From assembly GCF_902497995.1 (NCBI RefSeq), contig NZ_CABVII010000014.1, forward strand, positions 62,001 to 126,000: 64,000 nucleotides of DNA, read 5' to 3'. Of the stretch, positions 8,227 to 17,299 are shown one piece after another; position 1 is the first letter of the stretch, and the number at the start of each line of letters is the position of its first letter. This DNA is from Pseudomonas fluorescens. Lineage in GTDB: Bacteria; Pseudomonadota; Gammaproteobacteria; Pseudomonadales; Pseudomonadaceae. Made by a program: the position numbers and the translations under genes. Under the pieces are notes generated by a model. The model did no database searches and had not been told where the DNA came from. It saw only the letters and a list, made by a program, of their open reading frames with translations.

Positions 8227-8628
8227 ATGACTCAACTTCCAATCTCTACTTCAAAACTCGCCCGCTTGCTCTTCGGTCTCCTGGCCTACATCAGCCTGGG
8301 CATTGGCCTGATCGCGATCGTCGTACCCGGCTTGCCGACCACCGAGTTCATCCTGCTCGCCGCCTGGGCCGCCACCAGGAGTTCGCCGCGCCTGAGCGCC
8401 TGGCTGGAAAACCATCGGTTGTTCGGGCCGATCCTGTGCAACTGGCGCAACGGCAAAATCATTGCCCGTCGGGCCAAGGTCAGTGCCACTGTCAGCATGC
8501 TGCTGTGCGCAGGCTTGATGCTGGTCATGCTGGAGCATGGCTGGCCGATTTACCTGGCGATCGCGGGCATGAGCCTGGGTAATGTGTGGATCTGGTCGCG
8601 GCCGGAAACCCTGCCCCAGCCTTCCTGA
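8227..8628 (+). CDS. DUF454 (YbaN-like) small inner-membrane protein
   Basis: A small integral membrane protein of unknown function: 133 residues from ATG 8227. A TTG start 36 bp upstream is possible; neither start has a clear Shine-Dalgarno. Hydrophobic segments are LLFGLLAYISLGIGLIAIVVPGLPTTEFILLAAW and, near the C-terminus, VSMLLCAGLMLVMLEHGWPIYLAIAGMS. The VVPGLPTTEF(I/L)LLAAW motif is the DUF454 signature. It follows heme oxygenase by 70 bp, and such genes often sit in iron/heme loci, so a role in heme handling is possible but unproven. Confidence 0.82.
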   Translation: MTQLPISTSKLARLLFGLLAYISLGIGLIAIVVPGLPTTEFILLAAWAATRSSPRLSAWLENHRLFGPILCNWRNGKIIARRAKVSATVSMLLCAGLMLVMLEHGWPIYLAIAGMSLGNVWIWSRPETLPQPS

Positions 8629-8687
8629 CAGACCGAGTCGCCAGCCTTCGCGAGCAAGCCCACACATCAGGTCACACAGGAGATTAC

Positions 8688-8724
8688 CTGTAGGAGCGAA
8701 TCGTCGCACCGCTCGCTCCTACAG
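8688..8724. repeat. REP-like inverted repeat (GTAGGAGCGA flavour)
   Basis: CTGTAGGAGCGA (8688-8699) is mirrored exactly by TCGCTCCTACAG (8713-8724), giving a 12-bp stem. A diverged partner lies at 8646-8662 (CTTCGCGAGCAAGCCCA). It sits between the DUF454 gene and the CoA transferase on the same strand. Confidence 0.8.
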
Positions 8725-8790
8725 AGGGGATTTCATCAGGACGGTCGGTGTTTTGATCTATGATCGGGCTCTCGCTCCGGAGGGCCTTCG

Positions 8791-10140
8791 ATGACTGATC
8801 TACTCACGTCCATTCAAGCCGCACTCGGCTTGCCTCACACCCCGATCCCGTTCACCTCGAGTGGCGCCCTGCCCTCGGCGTTTGCCGTGACTGACCTGGC
8901 TTGCGCCAGCATTGCCGCCGCCGGCCAGGCCATCAGCGAATTACTCAGCCAGCAAACAGCTCGCCTGCCCAACCTTGAGGTCGACCGGCGCCTGGCCTCC
9001 TTCTGGTTTGCCACCTCGATCCGCCCGGTGGGCTGGAGCGTGCCACCGCCATGGGACCCGGTCGCGGGTGACTACGCGACCAGGGACGGCTGGATTCGCT
9101 TGCACACCAACGCTCCCCATCACCGAGTCGCCGCCGAAAAAGTCCTCGGCGCCTGTGCCAACCGCGCAGCGATGGCGAGCAAGGTTGCCCAGTGGGCCAA
9201 AACCGATCTGGAACAGGCGGTGGTCGACGCCGGGGGCTGCGCCGCCGAGATGCGATCCTGGGCACAGTGGCAGGCACATCCTCAGGGTCAGGCCGTGAAC
9301 GCCGAACCGCTGATTCAGTTCACCGCCAACAGCAGTCGAAACGCAAAACCCTGGCAAGGTTCGGTGGCGCAACCCCTGGCCGGGATCAAGGTGCTGGATT
9401 TGACTCGCGTACTCGCGGGACCTGTCGCCAGCCGTTTTCTCGCAGGGCTCGGCGCCGACGTATTGCGTATCGATCCACCGACCTGGAACGAACCGGGCGT
9501 GGTGCCTGAAGTCACTCTGGGCAAACGCTGCGCGCGTCTGGACCTGCATGACAAGGCCGATCGCGAACTGTTCGAAGGCCTGCTCAAAGACGCCGACCTG
9601 CTGCTCCACGGCTACCGCGCCGATGCATTGGAACGCCTGGGTTACGGCCTCGCCGAACGCCAGCAATTGGCTCCCGGACTGATCGACGTCGGCCTGAACG
9701 CCTATGGCTGGAGCGGCCCGTGGCAGAACCGCCGCGGCTTCGACAGCCTGGTGCAGATGAGTAGCGGTATTGCCGAAGCCGGCATGCAATGCAAGCACGC
9801 GGACAAACCGATGCCATTGCCCTTGCAAGCACTCGATCACGCCACCGGGTATTTGATGGCGGCCAGTGCGATCAAGTTGCTGGCGCAACGGTTGAACAGC
9901 GCACGGGGTGGCTCGGCGCGGTTGTCGCTGGCGCGGACGGCGAAGTTGTTGATCGAGGGTGGCGCCGGAACGAAGCAGCCGTTGCGGGCGGAGGAGGTAA
10001 GCGATCAAGGGTTGTTGGTTGAGCAAACACCCTGGGGGCCGGCGCACCGGTTGCAGGTGCCGCTGAAAATTACCGGGACCCCGTTGCAATGGGCGATTCC
10101 GGCTTCTGAATTGGGTTCCCACCGCGCGCAGTGGTGGTGA
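8791..10140 (+). CDS. CaiB/BaiF-family (class III) CoA transferase
   Basis: Transfers CoA between carboxylic acids; the substrate is unknown. The 449 residues start at ATG 8791 behind a strong GGAGG. About 190 N-terminal residues precede the canonical CaiB start (PLAGIKVLDLTRVLAGPVASRFLAGLGADVLRI, about 193-225). The catalytic Asp is preserved as Asp318 in GFDSLVQMSSGIA. The C-terminal part after about residue 400 is short, so the second half of the usual fold looks abbreviated. It is monocistronic between REP elements, with no pathway neighbours to suggest the acyl group. Confidence 0.85.
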   Translation: MTDLLTSIQAALGLPHTPIPFTSSGALPSAFAVTDLACASIAAAGQAISELLSQQTARLPNLEVDRRLASFWFATSIRPVGWSVPPPWDPVAGDYATRDGWIRLHTNAPHHRVAAEKVLGACANRAAMASKVAQWAKTDLEQAVVDAGGCAAEMRSWAQWQAHPQGQAVNAEPLIQFTANSSRNAKPWQGSVAQPLAGIKVLDLTRVLAGPVASRFLAGLGADVLRIDPPTWNEPGVVPEVTLGKRCARLDLHDKADRELFEGLLKDADLLLHGYRADALERLGYGLAERQQLAPGLIDVGLNAYGWSGPWQNRRGFDSLVQMSSGIAEAGMQCKHADKPMPLPLQALDHATGYLMAASAIKLLAQRLNSARGGSARLSLARTAKLLIEGGAGTKQPLRAEEVSDQGLLVEQTPWGPAHRLQVPLKITGTPLQWAIPASELGSHRAQWW

Positions 10141-10250
10141 CTGTCCGACCGCTTTCGCGAGCAAGTCCGCTCCCACAGGAGATCGAGTTTACCTGGACGA
10201 ACGCGGATAAATGTGGGAGCGGGCTTGCTCGCGAAAGCGGCCGAACAGTC
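10141..10250. repeat. REP doublet (inverted pair)
   Basis: Two inverted copies: GCTTTCGCGAGCAAGTCCGC (10151 on) and GTGGGAGCGGGCTTGCTCGC (10213 on) with its CGAAAGC tail. It fills the first part of the 327-bp gap between the CoA transferase and gcsR; the remainder (10251-10467) shows nothing recognisable apart from the presumed gcsR promoter and leader. Confidence 0.9.
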
Positions 10251-10467
10251 AACACAACTATCGGATCAGCTCAATCCACCCGACACAGCAATGTCCACAA
10301 AAGCTGCGCGCATAGCCTCGCCAGGGCCGCCAGACCTCGGCTCGCGGCAACAACTGCCGAGCCACTTTCGCCTCACCCTTCAGGCGCTCGCGTCTTTCCG
10401 ATTTCACCTCGCCCCTGCGCCAAGGCATACTTGCCACCCTCCGCACTCCAGAAGCAAAAACCGCCCC

Positions 10468-11976
10468 ATGCGTATCCACGTCAGCTTTATCGACCGCGTC
10501 GGCATTACCCAGGAAGTCCTGGCCTTGCTCGGTGGGCGCAATCTCAACCTGGATGCGGTGGAAATGGTGCCGCCCAACGTCTACATCGACGCCCCGACCC
10601 TGAGCCCGGAAGTCCTCGAGGAACTGCGCGATGCCTTGTTCAGTGTCCGTGGCGTGCAAGCGGTGACGGTGGTCGATATCCTTCCCGGGCAGCGTCGGCA
10701 TTTGCAGCTCGATGCATTGCTCGCGGCCATGACCGACCCGGTGCTGGCGCTGGACAGCGCCGGCAAGGTGCTGCTGGCCAACCCGGCGCTGATCGCCCTT
10801 TACGGTCGAGAACCGGCCGGTGAAAGCGTCGCCGACCTGTTCGCCGACGCGGCACTGCTCGATGCCTTGCTGGAAAACGGCTTTCGCTTGCCGCTGCGTG
10901 AGATCACCGTCGACGGCCAGACCCTGTTGCTGGACGCCACACCCATCACCGACGCCGGCGCCCTTCTCACCCTGTATCAACCGAACCGCATCGGCGAACG
11001 CCTCTCGGCGCTGCACCACGACCATGCCGAGGGTTTCGATGCGTTGCTGGGCGAGTCCACGACGATTCGTACGCTCAAGGCCCGCGCTCAACGGGTCGCG
11101 GCGCTCGATGCGCCCTTGTTGATCCAGGGTGAAACCGGCACCGGCAAAGAACTGGTGGCCCGTGCCTGTCACGCCATCAGTGCCCGGCACAGCTCACCGT
11201 TTCTGGCGCTGAACTGCGCGGCATTGCCGGAGAACCTCGCCGAAAGCGAGCTGTTCGGCTACGCCCCCGGCGCGTTCACCGGCGCGCAACGGGGCGGGAA
11301 ACCGGGGCTGATGGAGCTGGCCAACCAGGGCACGGTATTTCTCGATGAGATCGGCGAGATGTCGCCTTACTTGCAGGCGAAATTGTTGCGCTTCCTCAAT
11401 GACGGCAGCTTCCGCCGTGTGGGGGGGGATCGTGAGGTCAAGGTCAACGTGCGGATCCTCAGCGCGACCCACCGCGACCTGGAAAAAATGGTCAGCGAAG
11501 GTTCATTCCGCGAAGACCTGTTCTATCGTCTCAACGTCCTGAATGTCGAAGTCCCGCCACTACGCGAACGCGGCCAGGACATCTTGCTGCTGGCTCGCTA
11601 TTTCATGCAGCAGGCCTGCGCGCAGATCCAGCGTCCGGTCTGTCGCCTGGCGCCGGGCACCTATCCGGCATTGCTGGGTAACCGCTGGCCGGGCAACGTG
11701 CGGCAACTGCAGAATGTGATCTTCCGCGCTGCAGCGATTTGTGAAAGCAGCCTGGTGGACATTGGCGATCTGGACATCGCCGGCACCTCCGTGGCGCGTG
11801 AGAGCGACAGCGAAGTCGACAGCCTGGAACAGGCGATGGAAACGTTCGAAAAAACCCTGCTGGAAAAACTCTACGCCAGCTACCCCTCGACCCGTCAGCT
11901 GGCCAGCCGCCTGCAAACGTCTCACACCGCCATCGCCCATCGGTTGCGCAAGTACGGGATTCCAAACAAGCCGTAA
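10468..11976 (+). CDS. gcsR: TyrR-like sigma-54 enhancer-binding regulator of the glycine cleavage operon
   Basis: Activates sigma-54 transcription, presumably in response to glycine. The 502 residues comprise an N-terminal ACT domain (1-75, MRIHVSFIDRVGITQEVLAL), a PAS-like domain (about 78-190), an AAA+ domain with Walker A GETGTGKE at 221-228 and the sigma-54 contact loop GAFTGA at 268-273, and a C-terminal TyrR-type HTH (STRQLASRLQTSHTAIAHRL). ATG 10468 opens the ACT domain; no good Shine-Dalgarno is visible. The gene lies immediately upstream of gcvH-gcvP-sdaA-gcvT, as P. aeruginosa GcsR (PA2449) lies beside its gcs operon. A PhhR-type paralogue is the alternative, but context favours GcsR. 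Confidence 0.88.
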   Translation: MRIHVSFIDRVGITQEVLALLGGRNLNLDAVEMVPPNVYIDAPTLSPEVLEELRDALFSVRGVQAVTVVDILPGQRRHLQLDALLAAMTDPVLALDSAGKVLLANPALIALYGREPAGESVADLFADAALLDALLENGFRLPLREITVDGQTLLLDATPITDAGALLTLYQPNRIGERLSALHHDHAEGFDALLGESTTIRTLKARAQRVAALDAPLLIQGETGTGKELVARACHAISARHSSPFLALNCAALPENLAESELFGYAPGAFTGAQRGGKPGLMELANQGTVFLDEIGEMSPYLQAKLLRFLNDGSFRRVGGDREVKVNVRILSATHRDLEKMVSEGSFREDLFYRLNVLNVEVPPLRERGQDILLLARYFMQQACAQIQRPVCRLAPGTYPALLGNRWPGNVRQLQNVIFRAAAICESSLVDIGDLDIAGTSVARESDSEVDSLEQAMETFEKTLLEKLYASYPSTRQLASRLQTSHTAIAHRLRKYGIPNKP

Positions 11977-12016
11977 CCTATCGGCTGAAACACAACCCCT
12001 CCAACACCACAGATCC

Positions 12017-12108
12017 CTGTGGGAGCGGGCTTGCTCGCGAAAGCGGTGTGTCAGGCGACATCAATATTGACTGGGCCGCCGCCTTCGCCAGCAAGCCCGC
12101 TCCCACAA
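12017..12108. repeat. REP doublet downstream of gcsR
   Basis: GTGGGAGCGGGCTTGCTCGC with CGAAAGCGG (from 12019) is mirrored by CTTCGCCAGCAAGCCCGCTC ending at 12107. It separates the gcsR gene from the gcv control region. Confidence 0.92.
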
Positions 12109-12153
12109 GGTACTGCACTGCCTTACAGACCGGATTCAAAAGCGACCTCCACC

Positions 12154-12171
12154 TGTACGGAAAGCGCTACA
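12154..12171. promoter_or_regulatory. Putative GcsR site 1
   Basis: TGTACGG-AAAG-CGCTACA fits an 18-bp 7-4-7 palindrome of TGTAGCG-N4-CGCTACA type. P. aeruginosa GcsR is reported to use tandem 18-bp sites of form TGTAACG-N4-CGTTCCG, so shape and length agree. It lies 283 bp before gcvH. Confidence 0.75.
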
Positions 12172-12172
12172 G

Positions 12173-12190
12173 TGGAATGATATCGCTACA
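12173..12190. promoter_or_regulatory. Putative GcsR site 2 (adjacent to site 1)
   Basis: TGGAATG-ATAT-CGCTACA has a perfect right half and a weak left half. It follows site 1 after one base, so the centres are 19 bp apart, on roughly the same helix face. Confidence 0.65.
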
Positions 12191-12253
12191 CCCTCCGCTG
12201 ATCCCCGCTGTGCAAGGCTTTGATCCTCCTAGGCTTTTTTCTTCGTCTCACGC

Positions 12254-12271
12254 TGTAGCGATTTCGCTACA
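12254..12271. promoter_or_regulatory. Putative GcsR site 3 (perfect palindrome)
   Basis: TGTAGCG-ATTT-CGCTACA is a perfect 7-4-7 palindrome, exactly 100 bp downstream of site 1 and about 75 bp upstream of the -24 element. This is a normal distance for an enhancer-binding protein. Confidence 0.8.
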
Positions 12272-12335
12272 GCCTGAGGATTTCCTCGCTCTAAGAAATC
12301 TCATAACTCATTGATTTATAAGCAATAAACAACAT

Positions 12336-12351
12336 TGGCCGCAAATTTGCT
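12336..12351 (+). promoter_or_regulatory. Sigma-54 (-24/-12) promoter of gcvH-gcvP-sdaA-gcvT
   Basis: TGGCCGC-N4-TTGCT matches the sigma-54 consensus TGGCACG-N4-TTGCW with correct GG/GC spacing. A start about 11 bp further on (near 12362) gives a leader of about 75 nt before gcvH. Together with the GcsR-like sites it explains most of the 11977-12435 gap. Confidence 0.85.
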
Positions 12352-12435
12352 TAGTCATCACTCATAAACCAGGGCATTGCCCCCAGCATTCCCCATCGCG
12401 TCCACCAGACGAGTCTGGCCCCCTTAGGAGTTTCC

Positions 12436-12819
12436 ATGAGCGAATTGCGTTTTACTGAAGATCACGAATGGCTGCGCACCGAAGCTGACGGTAGCGTCAC
12501 AGTCGGCATCACCGCTTTCGCGCAGAATGCCCTGGGCGACGTGGTTTTCGTACAACTGCCTGAGCTGCAGTCCTACGACAAAGGCGCTGAAACCGCCACC
12601 GTGGAATCGGTAAAAGCGGCCAGCGGCGTGTACATGCCGCTGGACGGCGAAGTGCTGGAAGTGAACCCGGCGCTGGACAGCAGCCCGGAACTGGTCAACG
12701 AAGATCCGCTGGGCGAAGGCTGGTTCTTCCGTTTCCAGCCAACCGACGCCTCGGCGGTCGCCCAACTGCTGGATCAGGACGCCTACGACCGCCTGATCAA
12801 AGCCAACGCCGAAGCCTGA
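12436..12819 (+). CDS. gcvH: Glycine cleavage system H protein
   Basis: Lipoyl carrier that shuttles the aminomethyl group from P to T protein. The 127 residues are full length. The lipoylation site is Lys60 in TATVESVKAAS. The start ATG 12436 has a strong TTAGGAG. It is the first gene of the gcv operon, 11 bp before gcvP, downstream of a sigma-54 promoter. Confidence 0.97.
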   Translation: MSELRFTEDHEWLRTEADGSVTVGITAFAQNALGDVVFVQLPELQSYDKGAETATVESVKAASGVYMPLDGEVLEVNPALDSSPELVNEDPLGEGWFFRFQPTDASAVAQLLDQDAYDRLIKANAEA

Positions 12820-12830
12820 GGAGCGCTGAC

Positions 12831-15683
12831 ATGACTCAAGTAAGCCTGACCACCGCCAACGAATTCATCGCCCGCCACATCGGCCCGCGCGCCGGCGACG
12901 AGCAAGCCATGCTCAACAGCCTCGGCTTCGATTCCCTGGAAGCCTTGAGCGCCAGCGTCATTCCGGACAGCATCAAAGGCACCAGCGTCCTCGGTCTCGA
13001 AGACGGCCTGAGCGAAGCCGATGCCCTGGCGTTGATCAAATCCATCGCCGCCAAGAACCAACTGTTCAAGACCTACATCGGCCAGGGTTACTACGGCACC
13101 CACACGCCGTCGCCGATCCTGCGCAACCTGCTGGAAAACCCGGCCTGGTACACCGCCTACACCCCGTACCAGCCGGAGATTTCCCAGGGCCGTCTCGAAG
13201 CGCTGCTGAACTTCCAGACCCTGATCAGCGACCTCACCGGCCTGCCGATCGCCAACGCCTCGCTGCTGGATGAAGCCACCGCCGCCGCCGAAGCGATGAC
13301 CTTCTGCAAACGCCTGAGCAAGAACAAAGGCAGCCACGCCTTCTTCGCCTCCGTGCATTGCCACCCGCAAACCCTCGACGTGCTGCGCACCCGGGCCGAG
13401 CCGCTGGGCATCGACGTAGTGGTCGGCGACGAGCGCGAACTGACTGACGTCAGCACCTTCTTCGGCGCCCTGCTGCAATACCCGGCCAGCAATGGTGATG
13501 TGTTCGATTACCGCGAACTGACCGAACGCTTCCACGCCGCCCACGCATTGGTGGCGGTCGCCGCCGACCTGCTGGCCCTGACCCTGCTGACCCCGCCGGG
13601 CGAGTTCGGTGCCGACGTAGCCATCGGCAGCGCGCAACGTTTCGGCGTGCCGCTGGGCTTCGGTGGCCCGCACGCGGCGTACTTCTCCACCAAGGATGCG
13701 TTCAAGCGCGACATGCCGGGCCGTCTGGTCGGCGTATCCGTCGACCGTTTCGGCAAGCCGGCCCTGCGCCTGGCGATGCAGACCCGCGAGCAACACATCC
13801 GTCGCGAGAAGGCCACCAGCAACATCTGCACCGCGCAGGTGCTGTTGGCCAACATCGCCAGCATGTACGCCGTGTACCACGGCCCGAAAGGCCTTGCCCA
13901 GATCGCCCGGCGCGTACATCACCTGACCGCGATCCTGGCCCAAGGCTTGAGCGCACTGGGCCTGAGTGTCGAGCAGGAAAGCTTCTTCGACACGTTGACG
14001 ATCAAGACCGGCGTCAACACCGCCAAACTGCACGACCAGGCACGTGCGCAACAGATCAACCTGCGCGTGGTCGATGGCGAGCGTCTGGGCCTGTCCCTCG
14101 ACGAAACCACCAGTCAGGCCGACGTGGAAGCCCTGTGGGCCCTGCTGGCCGACGGCAAAACCCTGCCGGACTTCGCCGCCCTCGCCGCAAGCGTCGAAAG
14201 CACGATCCCGGCCGCGCTGGTGCGCCAGTCGCCGATCCTCAGTCACCCGGTGTTCAACCGCTACCACTCGGAAACCGAGCTGATGCGCTACCTGCGCAAG
14301 CTCGCCGACAAGGACCTGGCGCTGGATCGCACCATGATCCCGCTGGGCTCCTGCACCATGAAACTCAACGCCGCCAGCGAAATGATCCCGGTGACCTGGG
14401 CTGAATTCGGTGCCCTGCACCCGTTCGCCCCGGCCGAGCAAAGCGCTGGCTACCAGCAATTGACTGACGAACTGGAAGCGATGCTCTGCGCCACCACCGG
14501 TTACGACGCGATCTCGCTGCAACCGAACGCCGGTTCCCAGGGCGAGTACGCCGGCCTGCTGGCGATTCGTGCTTACCACCAGAGCCGTGGCGAAGACCGT
14601 CGCGACATCTGCCTGATCCCCTCGTCCGCCCACGGCACCAACCCGGCCACCGCCAACATGGCTGGCATGCGCGTGGTCGTGACTGCGTGCGACGCACGTG
14701 GCAACGTCGACATCGAAGACCTGCGGGCCAAGGCCATCGAGCACCGCGAGCATCTCGCGGCATTGATGATCACCTACCCCTCGACCCACGGCGTGTTCGA
14801 AGAAGGCATCCGCGAAATCTGCGGCATCATTCATGACAACGGCGGCCAGGTGTACATCGACGGCGCCAACATGAACGCCATGGTCGGCCTCTGCGCCCCG
14901 GGCAAGTTCGGTGGCGACGTGTCCCACCTGAACCTGCACAAGACCTTCTGCATTCCCCACGGCGGTGGCGGCCCGGGCGTCGGCCCGATTGGCGTTAAAT
15001 CACACCTGACCCCGTTCCTGCCGGGCCACGCCCAGATGGAGCGCAAGCAAGGCGCGGTCTGCGCGGCACCGTTCGGCAGCGCGAGCATTCTGCCGATCAC
15101 CTGGATGTACATTCGGATGATGGGTGGCGCGGGCCTCAAGCGTGCTTCGCAACTGGCGATCCTCAATGCCAACTACATTTCCCGTCGCCTCGAAGAGCAC
15201 TACCCGGTGCTGTACACCGGCAGCAATGGTCTGGTGGCGCACGAATGCATCCTCGACCTGCGCCCGCTCAAAGACAGCAGCGGCATCAGCGTCGATGACG
15301 TCGCCAAGCGCCTGATCGACTTCGGCTTCCACGCCCCGACCATGTCCTTCCCGGTGGCCGGCACGCTGATGATCGAGCCGACCGAAAGCGAGTCCAAGGA
15401 AGAACTGGACCGCTTCTGCGACGCCATGATCCGCATCCGCGAAGAAATTCGCGCGGTGGAAAACGGCACCCTGGACAAGGACGACAACCCGCTGAAAAAC
15501 GCCCCGCACACCGCTGCGGAGCTGGTGGGTGAATGGACGCATCCGTACAGCCGCGAGCAAGCGGTATACCCGGTCGCGTCGTTGATCGAAGGCAAGTACT
15601 GGCCACCGGTCGGCCGGGTCGACAATGTGTTTGGCGATCGCAACCTGGTTTGCGCTTGCCCGTCGATCGAAAGCTACGCTTAA
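12831..15683 (+). CDS. gcvP: Glycine dehydrogenase (decarboxylating), P protein
   Basis: PLP enzyme that decarboxylates glycine and loads the aminomethyl group on lipoyl-GcvH. The 950 residues form the fused, single-chain P protein usual in gammaproteobacteria. It opens with NEFIARHIGPRAGDEQAML; the PLP lysine is Lys704 in LNLHKTFCIPHGGGGPG, and the glycine-rich loop follows. GAGGAG lies before ATG 12831. A strong hairpin and a REP doublet follow before sdaA, and the glyA2 gene found here in P. aeruginosa is absent. Confidence 0.98.
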   Translation: MTQVSLTTANEFIARHIGPRAGDEQAMLNSLGFDSLEALSASVIPDSIKGTSVLGLEDGLSEADALALIKSIAAKNQLFKTYIGQGYYGTHTPSPILRNLLENPAWYTAYTPYQPEISQGRLEALLNFQTLISDLTGLPIANASLLDEATAAAEAMTFCKRLSKNKGSHAFFASVHCHPQTLDVLRTRAEPLGIDVVVGDERELTDVSTFFGALLQYPASNGDVFDYRELTERFHAAHALVAVAADLLALTLLTPPGEFGADVAIGSAQRFGVPLGFGGPHAAYFSTKDAFKRDMPGRLVGVSVDRFGKPALRLAMQTREQHIRREKATSNICTAQVLLANIASMYAVYHGPKGLAQIARRVHHLTAILAQGLSALGLSVEQESFFDTLTIKTGVNTAKLHDQARAQQINLRVVDGERLGLSLDETTSQADVEALWALLADGKTLPDFAALAASVESTIPAALVRQSPILSHPVFNRYHSETELMRYLRKLADKDLALDRTMIPLGSCTMKLNAASEMIPVTWAEFGALHPFAPAEQSAGYQQLTDELEAMLCATTGYDAISLQPNAGSQGEYAGLLAIRAYHQSRGEDRRDICLIPSSAHGTNPATANMAGMRVVVTACDARGNVDIEDLRAKAIEHREHLAALMITYPSTHGVFEEGIREICGIIHDNGGQVYIDGANMNAMVGLCAPGKFGGDVSHLNLHKTFCIPHGGGGPGVGPIGVKSHLTPFLPGHAQMERKQGAVCAAPFGSASILPITWMYIRMMGGAGLKRASQLAILNANYISRRLEEHYPVLYTGSNGLVAHECILDLRPLKDSSGISVDDVAKRLIDFGFHAPTMSFPVAGTLMIEPTESESKEELDRFCDAMIRIREEIRAVENGTLDKDDNPLKNAPHTAAELVGEWTHPYSREQAVYPVASLIEGKYWPPVGRVDNVFGDRNLVCACPSIESYA

Positions 15684-15686
15684 ACC

Positions 15687-15715
15687 TGTGTGGGGCGGTT
15701 AATCCGCCCCACACA
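15687..15715. terminator. Strong hairpin after gcvP (attenuator-like, no T tract)
   Basis: TGTGTGGGGCGG (15687-15698), loop TTAAT, CCGCCCCACACA (15704-15715): a perfect 12-bp GC-rich stem starting 4 nt after the gcvP stop. No run of T follows, so it is more likely a 3'-end stabiliser or Rho-related or processing element that lowers expression of sdaA-gcvT relative to gcvHP. Confidence 0.65.
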
Positions 15716-15733
15716 AGAACACCGCATATCCCC

Positions 15734-15824
15734 TTGTGGGAGCGGGCTTGCTCGCGAAGGCGGTGAGTCAGACAACATTGATGGTGACTGACCCACCGCT
15801 TTCGCGAGCAAGCCCGCTCCCACA
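15734..15824. repeat. REP doublet between gcvP and sdaA
   Basis: TTGTGGGAGCGGGCTTGCTC plus CGCGAAGGCGG is mirrored by CCGCTTTCGCGAGCAAGCCC and GCTCCCACA ending at 15824. It is inside the presumed operon, where it may shape mRNA stability. Confidence 0.93.
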
Positions 15825-15884
15825 GGAATCTGTATCAAGTCCCAGATTCCGCCAATTCCCATAACAAGAAACCGGAGAACAACC

Positions 15885-17261
<1,377 letters not shown>

Positions 17262-17299
17262 TGCCCACGCGCATCCGCACACTTTTTCAGGAGCTGAAT

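Noticed and set aside
12783..14960. 725-codon open frame antisense to gcvP
   Set aside because: Antisense shadow of a real gene in GC-rich DNA; composition biased to His/Gly/Ala/Val, no domain, and gcvP is unmistakable.
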